DNA from: an archaeon
Lineage (GTDB): Archaea > Nanobdellota > Nanobdellia > Woesearchaeales > UBA9642
DNA length: 64,000 nucleotides
Reading direction: 5' to 3'
Assembly: GCA_020057295.1 (NCBI GenBank)
Contig: JAGVGF010000005.1
Location: forward strand, 60,357 to 124,356
The notes under the pieces are model-generated. The model saw only the letters and a list, made by a program, of their open reading frames with translations. It ran no database searches and was not told where the DNA came from. The position numbers and the translations under genes are program-made. Shown one piece after another: positions 58,661 to 64,000 of this stretch (its first letter is position 1; every line of letters starts with the position of its first letter).

Positions 58661-60829
58661 ATGAAGAAAATATTGTTTATCATGTTATTAATTATAGGTC
58701 TAGCAGGATTAACTGCATGTAACATTAATACTGCTCCTGAACCAACCAATACTATAAATACCTTTTCTAATCTTACAAGTTCTCAGGATTTAAAAAAATT
58801 CAATAATATTGACGAATTCAGATCTTTTCTGTCTTCGCAATCTCCTGATCAAGTTCAAAATACTCGTGGAGGAATGATGTTTAAAAGTTTAGGTGCATCA
58901 GTAGATATGGTGCAGTCAAATTCGGAAGTCGCACCTGCTGCTAGTGGAGCAAATGATTATTCGCAAACAAATGTACAAATTCGAGGTGTTGATGAAGCAG
59001 ATTTTGTAAAAAATGATGATAAATATATTTATATGATTGCAGATAATAAACTAATTATAATAGATGCAATTAGTGGAAAAGATAGTAAGATTGTTTCGGA
59101 AACAAATTTGTTAGATAAAAAGGTTCAACAATCTACTGTTAAAGAATTATTTTTGAATAATAATCAAGTGATTGTTTTTTTAGATTCTTATAGTAAAACA
59201 TATTATTTTGAAAAATATAATATTATGCCTATAGAAACCTACACGCAAAACACGTTAGCTTATGTTTATGATGTTACTGATAAAGTAAATCCTAGACTAA
59301 TACAAACATACACTATTAGTGGCGCATATTATGATTCTAGAATGATTAATGATACAGTATATATTATTAGTCAAGATAATCTTTATGACTTCATACATTA
59401 TAATGGTCCGATGATTACATATGCAGAAAAATCTATAAGACCTACAATTTATTATTTTGATAATCCTGAGCAAAATTATCAGATGAATACCATTACTTCA
59501 ATTAATTTGGATAATAAGGAAGTTGTTGATAGTGAATCATTTATGCTTGGCTACGGTAGCACGTTAATGGTTTCTGAAGATAATATCTACATCGCATATC
59601 AAAAGCAAAGATATTGGTGTTGGAGCTGGAGATGTACTACACAAGAAAACGATAATAAAGAGAGATTTATGGAAGTAATTCTTCCAAGATTACAAGGAGA
59701 GATTAAAGATAAGATAACAGCAATTGTTAATAAGAATCTTGATGCTGAGACAGAATGGAAAGATATATCTACAGAGTTCTCAAAATTTTACACAGACTTA
59801 AAAGATAATGAAAGTGCGCAGGATAAATATGATGAGATGTTTGGCAACATAGAAACTGCACTTAGTGAATATGATGCAAAAAAAGCCATAGAAAATAGTA
59901 AAACAATAATACATAAAATAAGTATTAATAAAGGATTAATAGAATATTCTGGTAAGGGTTCTGTTGATGGAAGATTATTAAATCAATTCTCAATGGACGA
60001 ATATAATAAAAATTTACGTGTAGCTACGAGTGTAGATTTGTGGTTAAATGGTGGAAGAAAGCAATATAATAATGTGTATGTACTAAATAATGATATGAAT
60101 ATTGTTGGTAGTTTAAAAAATCTTGCTGAGAATGAATCGATATATAGTACAAGATTTATGGGAGATAAATTGTTCTTGGTAACATTTAAACAGATTGATC
60201 CTTTCTTTGTAATAAATTTGAGTGATCCATCAAATCCTAAAGTTTTAGGATATTTAAAGATTCCAGGATATAGCTCATATCTTCATCCAATAAATAATAC
60301 CCTAATCGTTGGTGTTGGTAAAGAAACGGGAGAAAATGAGAATGGTGGAACAATAACTACGGGTGTTAAGATATCTTTATTTGATGTGAGTGATTTTAAT
60401 AATCCTAAAGAAGTAGATAAATATGAGATAGGATTACAAGGAACAGATAGTCCTATATTATATGATCATAAGGCATTCTTATACAGTTCTACAAAAAATA
60501 TTTTAGTAATTCCTGTTACAGAGATAACTTCTAAAATAAAGAGTGGAGAGTATAGTTATAAAACAACAGTATGGAATGGTGCTTACGTTTTTAAGGTGAG
60601 TGCTGAAGGATTTTATCTATCTGGAAAAGTAAGACATTCCAGTGCTGAAACACAATATTATTACTGGTTTAATCAAGCAAGTGTAAGAAGAAGTCTATAT
60701 TTAGATAACAACCTATTTACAATATCATCTAAATACGTTAAAGTAAATGATTTGAACAACAGTTTAGCAGATTTAAACACAATACTGTTGCCATACAGTG
60801 ACGAAAACCCTTATCCTTTACTACGTTAA
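58661..60829 (+). CDS. Lipoprotein with beta-propeller domain (PF09826 type)
   Basis: The 722-residue protein starts at ATG 58661, after GGAAGGTG. An in-frame start at 58523 would add 46 unrelated residues. The lipobox LTAC puts the lipid on Cys20. The TNVQIRGVDEADFVKNDDKY stretch (about residues 106-125) marks the archaeal/bacterial secreted beta-propeller family, and repeated blade-like segments such as NDDKYIYMIADNKLIIIDAI follow. A charged helical insertion sits at about 335-425. The family function is poorly known. Protease-inhibitor or scaffold roles have been proposed for relatives. It is divergent from the secreted operon. Confidence 0.85.
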   Translation: MKKILFIMLLIIGLAGLTACNINTAPEPTNTINTFSNLTSSQDLKKFNNIDEFRSFLSSQSPDQVQNTRGGMMFKSLGASVDMVQSNSEVAPAASGANDYSQTNVQIRGVDEADFVKNDDKYIYMIADNKLIIIDAISGKDSKIVSETNLLDKKVQQSTVKELFLNNNQVIVFLDSYSKTYYFEKYNIMPIETYTQNTLAYVYDVTDKVNPRLIQTYTISGAYYDSRMINDTVYIISQDNLYDFIHYNGPMITYAEKSIRPTIYYFDNPEQNYQMNTITSINLDNKEVVDSESFMLGYGSTLMVSEDNIYIAYQKQRYWCWSWRCTTQENDNKERFMEVILPRLQGEIKDKITAIVNKNLDAETEWKDISTEFSKFYTDLKDNESAQDKYDEMFGNIETALSEYDAKKAIENSKTIIHKISINKGLIEYSGKGSVDGRLLNQFSMDEYNKNLRVATSVDLWLNGGRKQYNNVYVLNNDMNIVGSLKNLAENESIYSTRFMGDKLFLVTFKQIDPFFVINLSDPSNPKVLGYLKIPGYSSYLHPINNTLIVGVGKETGENENGGTITTGVKISLFDVSDFNNPKEVDKYEIGLQGTDSPILYDHKAFLYSSTKNILVIPVTEITSKIKSGEYSYKTTVWNGAYVFKVSAEGFYLSGKVRHSSAETQYYYWFNQASVRRSLYLDNNLFTISSKYVKVNDLNNSLADLNTILLPYSDENPYPLLR

Positions 60830-60871
60830 TCACAAAAAATATAAACTAGTAAAGTTATTTTATTTTTTTAG

Positions 60872-61345
60872 ATGAACCAAAAAAGTTATTCTACAATTTA
60901 TTACATTTTTAGAGATGGTGCTAGAAGATTTTTGAGTGATACAATAAATGCGTTGCATGAAGAGCAAATAGCTGAATGGGAGAAAAAAATTAATGTTTTA
61001 GGTCAAACCATAGTCGGTAAGATTAATGAAACTAATCAAGATGATGAAATAGTATATGAGGGTGCTACATGGATTAAATATCCTAGAAAGTATAGGAACG
61101 ATATATTTTTTTCAATATCTCCTTTTAAAAAAGGTTTTCGCGGAAAGGCAGTTCTTTCATTAAGACAACAACATAATGGTGTCCCTGACGATAATATAGA
61201 AGTAATATTACAAACAACAGATAGATATTTATCAGTTATTGCTGAAGATGCTATAAGAGAATTTAATGCAAGAGAACACGGAGCGTTTGTAATCAAACAT
61301 TATGATGGTTCTAGAATGACAGATATAAAATATGGAAGAGGGTAA
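60872..61345 (+). CDS. Hypothetical protein, 157 residues
   Basis: The protein is not recognised. It is soluble, mixed alpha/beta, with a charged middle (YPRKYRNDIFFSISPFKKGF) and a C-terminal helix (YLSVIAEDAIREFNAREHG). A TATA-like AAAATATAAAC (about 60836-60846) 26-36 bases before the ATG suggests a leaderless start. It ends one base before the convergent traB stop. There is no signal peptide, so it is unlikely to be part of the surface systems. Confidence 0.6.
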   Translation: MNQKSYSTIYYIFRDGARRFLSDTINALHEEQIAEWEKKINVLGQTIVGKINETNQDDEIVYEGATWIKYPRKYRNDIFFSISPFKKGFRGKAVLSLRQQHNGVPDDNIEVILQTTDRYLSVIAEDAIREFNAREHGAFVIKHYDGSRMTDIKYGRG

Positions 61346-62032
61346 CTATCTTACTTTATCTCTCCTGAAATCTTCTTTTTTTATTAGTTGTAATAATTCT
61401 TTTTCATGACCTGCTCCAATAACAACCAATATTTTCTTTTCAATGTTTTTCGACATAATATTATAAATATTTTTAGCCATTACTTCATTACGTTCTTCAA
61501 TCAATACTTGATAGATGCTCGGATATCTGTCTTTAACTTGTAACATTAATTTGTTTATTAGCGCATTTTCTGGAACTTCATTTAAGTTAATATGCATTTT
61601 TTTACCAAATGGTGCTTTAAAAATATCAATGACTAGACGTATTTTTTCTTTAAAAGTAAAAGTTTTGGAAAATCTTTTTAATGTTATATCTATATTTTGA
61701 TCAATTAGTTGTAATTCTTTATTATTTGTTCTCGCAAGATTTACTGCTGTTAGCATATCACTTCCTGGCTTAATTCCGACAACGTTTCCGAGTTTTTCTT
61801 GAATATATCCTCCAATAACTGCAAATAAATAGCCTTGAAGTCCATAATGTTTAATTCCTTTTAGAGATCTATCTGGTTTCTGATTTGTTAATAAGGCATG
61901 TAATCTTTTATGATCTAATTCTACGCAGACAATGTCGGGATTTAAATTATTAAATGTTTTTGTTATAGTATCAATAGAACCTTTTGCTATATGTGATGTT
62001 CCTATAATTGTCGTATTTTTATATGTTAACAT
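61346..62032 (-). CDS. TraB/PrgY family protein
   Basis: The 228-residue protein has the TraB signature residues: IIGTSHIAKGS (His), NLNPDIVCVELDHKRLHALL (Glu), VVGIKPGSDM, QLIDQNIDITLKRF, and VIGAGHEKELL with the final GxGH. These histidines and acidic residues resemble a metal-dependent hydrolase site. TraB relatives include pheromone shutdown proteins and eukaryotic TraB. The exact activity in archaea is unknown. A hydrophobic C-terminal membrane region found in some TraB proteins is absent here, as the protein ends shortly after GAGH. Confidence 0.8.
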   Translation of the reverse strand: MLTYKNTTIIGTSHIAKGSIDTITKTFNNLNPDIVCVELDHKRLHALLTNQKPDRSLKGIKHYGLQGYLFAVIGGYIQEKLGNVVGIKPGSDMLTAVNLARTNNKELQLIDQNIDITLKRFSKTFTFKEKIRLVIDIFKAPFGKKMHINLNEVPENALINKLMLQVKDRYPSIYQVLIEERNEVMAKNIYNIMSKNIEKKILVVIGAGHEKELLQLIKKEDFRRDKVR

Positions 62033-62062
62033 AGTATTAAGAATTCGTTCCTATTTTTATGT

Positions 62063-62434
62063 TTATCTAAGTTTAAATGGTGTTTGCTCTAGTTTCTTTT
62101 CTAAAGCTTGTTTAGAAGCAGCTACAATACAAATTATTTGTGAACCTGCTCGTTTAGGTTGTGATTGTAAGTCTACAGCCATATCGGCATCAGTAATCAT
62201 AATCTCTATTCCCTCAACATCAAAATGTTGTTCCACATCTTTAGGAGTAACTATTTGTGCAGAATGTATATAAAATTTCGAGGATTCTAGTTGTAATAAT
62301 ATTTTTTGAATATTTTCCTCGTGCGTTTTATACACTCTTAACTGATCTGATAAATATTGAAAAGAAACTTCGCATGCGCGCTCTTGTTCTTGCAAAATTT
62401 TATACACATAATATTCTGCCATTAAAACCTTCAT
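62063..62434 (-). CDS. Hypothetical protein, 123 residues
   Basis: The protein is not recognised. It has helical N- and C-termini and a middle beta part (IEIMITDADMAVDLQS). The start is the ATG at 62434. A second ATG 4 codons later is possible. A TATA-like box (about 62440-62450, minus strand) and a hairpin at 62452-62486 lie upstream. It precedes traB by 30 bases on the same strand, so the two may be co-transcribed. Confidence 0.55.
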   Translation of the reverse strand: MKVLMAEYYVYKILQEQERACEVSFQYLSDQLRVYKTHEENIQKILLQLESSKFYIHSAQIVTPKDVEQHFDVEGIEIMITDADMAVDLQSQPKRAGSQIICIVAASKQALEKKLEQTPFKLR

Positions 62435-62451
62435 TAATAATATAATTATAA

Positions 62452-62486
62452 CCCGAGTAAAGCCAAGAATCTCGGCCTTACTCAGG
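62452..62486 (-). other. 13-base-pair stem-loop between two minus-strand genes
   Basis: Arms 62452-62464 and 62474-62486 pair over 13 positions with two mismatches and a 9-base loop. On the minus strand the stem follows a CTCTTTTTCC tract. It could be a structured leader, a small RNA, or the terminator of the gene ending at 62513. Confidence 0.5.
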
Positions 62487-62512
62487 AAAAAGAGGTGAGT
62501 TAGCGTAATTTT

Positions 62513-62947
62513 TTATAAATTAGATATTAGTGCTTGAAATGTATCTTTATACATCATATTAAATACTTCTTTTGAGAAATGATATCTCTCACCAGCAATA
62601 GGAAGATTAAATTGCCCGTCTATGTTGTTATAATATCTTTCTGCTTCTCCGAATCCTTCAACACTTCTTAAGACTTCTGCATGTGCTCTTCTTTTTTCTA
62701 CTAAAACTCCTCTGAACGGATGTTTAAGTGTTCTGTTTTTTGAATATAAAATAAAATTTATATGATCCATAGAATATCCTTCTTCAGTCTGTGTGATTAT
62801 TCTTACTTCAGGTATTAACAATCCGTAATCGGTTTTTACTCCTGTTTCTTGACGAGCAAACTTTCCAATAGAAACTAGTTTAGTTTCACTGTCAAGAACA
62901 TCTCCTAAATCTCCTGCTATATCGCCAATAATAATGCTTTTGTTCAT
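62513..62947 (-). CDS. Hypothetical protein, 144 residues
   Basis: The protein is not recognised. It has an N-terminal beta/turn part (SIIIGDIAGDLGDVLDSET) and a C-terminal half with an RGVLVEKRRAHAEVLRSVEG region. No signal peptide. The ATG at 62947 follows AGGTG. The GTG at 62956 is less likely. The gene is 32 bases downstream of the TrmB paralogue's stop and may be its target or operon partner. Confidence 0.6.
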   Translation of the reverse strand: MNKSIIIGDIAGDLGDVLDSETKLVSIGKFARQETGVKTDYGLLIPEVRIITQTEEGYSMDHINFILYSKNRTLKHPFRGVLVEKRRAHAEVLRSVEGFGEAERYYNNIDGQFNLPIAGERYHFSKEVFNMMYKDTFQALISNL

Positions 62948-62979
62948 GTAACACACCTATAATCACATAATTCAATAAT

Positions 62980-63771
62980 TTATTTTCTTTTCCAAACCAT
63001 TTCGAAGAATCCTTTTATGGATTCTGCAAAGAAGGATGTTTCTATCCATACAGCTACATCATATGTAGGATGTACATCCTTATCGTTTGTTATAAAGAAT
63101 AATAATTTATCATTATCTACTAATATAAATCTTGATTTAATATCTGTGAAATTCTTTACTTCGACAATTCCTTTTAATTCCTTCTCTAATTTTTCGGTTT
63201 CTTTATTGTGAGGAACTAATATTTTTATTGAAACTCCCCTATCGGATGCTTTCTTTAATGTTTTTTCTAGATGTAAAATTTTTCTGATCATCCCGTCAGC
63301 AGAAGTCATTATATATACTGATTTATCTGCTTTTTTAATCATACTTTCCATATAATCATAAACGTTATCTCTGTTCTTAATCATTCCTACAAGATCTGTT
63401 GGTTCTACCATATCAATTCCTGTTGTATGTAATTGTGTTAATTGTTCAAGAACATCGGATTTTCTTAACTCATCCATTGATAATTCTTGTCTTACAGATT
63501 CCTGTTGTATTTTTTTCTTAATTATATCAATAACTTCAGTTGGTGAAATTGCCATATATTTTATAGGTTTGCCAAGCTTCATCATAACAAATCCTTTCTT
63601 CTCAAGTGATTCTAAAACATCATATGTTCTTGATCTTGGAACATTAGAAATATCTGATAATTCTCCTGCGCTTGAAATTCCTCTTGAAAGAAGAGCTGTC
63701 CAAATCTTAGCTTCGTAGCTGTTTAAACCGAAATCTTTTATTTTTTTTAATAAATCTGCTTGTACGATCAT
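62980..63771 (-). CDS. TrmB-family transcriptional regulator (copy 2)
   Basis: The 263-residue protein is a close paralogue of the one at 25438-26256. It shares the helix-turn-helix (FGLNSYEAKIWTALLSRG, then AGELSDISNVPRSRTYDVLESL) almost residue for residue, and the effector part with DKDVHPTYDVAVWI. Its leader also ends with GGGGGTTACAAA before ATG. The shared leader and the presence of two copies suggest duplication, with possible cross-regulation. The ligand is unknown. The gene at 62513-62947 follows 32 bases downstream. Confidence 0.88.
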   Translation of the reverse strand: MIVQADLLKKIKDFGLNSYEAKIWTALLSRGISSAGELSDISNVPRSRTYDVLESLEKKGFVMMKLGKPIKYMAISPTEVIDIIKKKIQQESVRQELSMDELRKSDVLEQLTQLHTTGIDMVEPTDLVGMIKNRDNVYDYMESMIKKADKSVYIMTSADGMIRKILHLEKTLKKASDRGVSIKILVPHNKETEKLEKELKGIVEVKNFTDIKSRFILVDNDKLLFFITNDKDVHPTYDVAVWIETSFFAESIKGFFEMVWKRK

Positions 63772-63837
63772 TTTGTAACCCCCAACTGTAAAATATATTA
63801 AAATAATTATTTTGTTACTTCTGGAAAGTAAATAGTA

Positions 63838-63846
63838 TTTATAAAT
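63838..63846 (-). promoter_or_regulatory. TATA box of the second TrmB gene
   Basis: ATTTATAAA on the minus strand lies about 67-75 bases before the ATG, leaving a leader of about 40 bases with GGGGGTTA. The rest of the stretch to 64000 shows no gene. Confidence 0.45.
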
Positions 63847-64000
63847 GTTTTTATTTTGTTGTTATTGTTAAGTGAGAACTAATTTTTCTTTAAATTGAAA
63901 ATATTTACTTCTATAAAAAAACAAGTAGATCAAGAATAAAAAATTAAGACACACCCTTATTACGTATAGAAAATAAATTTAAGCTTAAAAGTTGTTCTTT

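Noticed and set aside
1..64000. tRNA or rRNA genes
   Set aside because: No convincing TTCRANNC-loop cloverleaf or rRNA-like sequence was found by eye. A covariance-model scan was not possible.

Overview
The window reads as chromosomal DNA of an AT-rich archaeon. Archaeal markers are a histone, an RFC small subunit, a Hef-type helicase-nuclease, Pelota, archaeal-type PheS and PheT, TrmB and Lrp/AsnC regulators, class III prepilins with an ArlI/CpaF-like ATPase, and TATA boxes (often TTTATAAA) placed either 22-32 bases before the start codon (leaderless genes) or further upstream of a GGTGAT-type ribosome binding site. The very low GC content, the compact genes and the many cysteine-rich secreted proteins and lipoproteins suggest a DPANN archaeon (Woesearchaeota/Pacearchaeota-like). 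That placement is inference. I see no tRNA, rRNA, CRISPR array or insertion sequence.

Layout. 1-3.3 kb: a truncated Lrp/AsnC regulator, an unknown protein and two membrane proteins, one ending in a PDZ-like domain. 3.4-5.7 kb (minus): a redox and metal operon trxB-ahpC-VIT1/CCC1. 5.8-7 kb: cold-shock protein and TerC. 7.1-16.3 kb: an accessory-looking block with two RelE-type toxin-antitoxin modules, a 52-residue orphan gene, a PD-(D/E)XK nuclease fused to a DUF2075 helicase and coupled to MazG, a four-gene ATGA-coupled operon in which three proteins share an EGFF winged-helix-like module (one with a HEPN/DUF4145-like C-terminus), and Hef. 16.3-28.7 kb: housekeeping genes, including a methyltransferase, a histone with a small kinase, MEMO1-like, an MFS transporter, a flavin reductase, pheS-(small membrane protein)-pheT, a TrmB regulator, a lone receiver domain, and pelota followed by an Rmt/FmrO-like 16S rRNA methyltransferase.

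28.8-37.5 kb (plus): a cell-surface operon of two membrane-anchored proteins and three lipoproteins that share a paralogous domain. 37.6-47.7 kb (minus): a type IV pilus locus with class III prepilins, a vWA-domain prepilin-like protein, a coiled-coil protein with a helix-turn-helix, a secretion ATPase and two T2SF platform proteins. A separately promoted pilin-like gene lies divergently at 47.9 kb. 48.4 kb: RFC small subunit. 49.4-58.5 kb (minus): an operon of four large secreted proteins, cysteine-rich or glycine-rich, with one small membrane protein. Three of the four end in an NGGF tail. 58.7-63.8 kb: a beta-propeller lipoprotein, TraB, three unknown proteins and a second TrmB paralogue.

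The best candidates for undescribed biology are the defence-like block at 8.7-13.3 kb, the NGGF-tailed secreted operon, the family of three paralogous lipoproteins, and the vWA-containing pilus. Domain calls were made by eye from motifs, without database searches.
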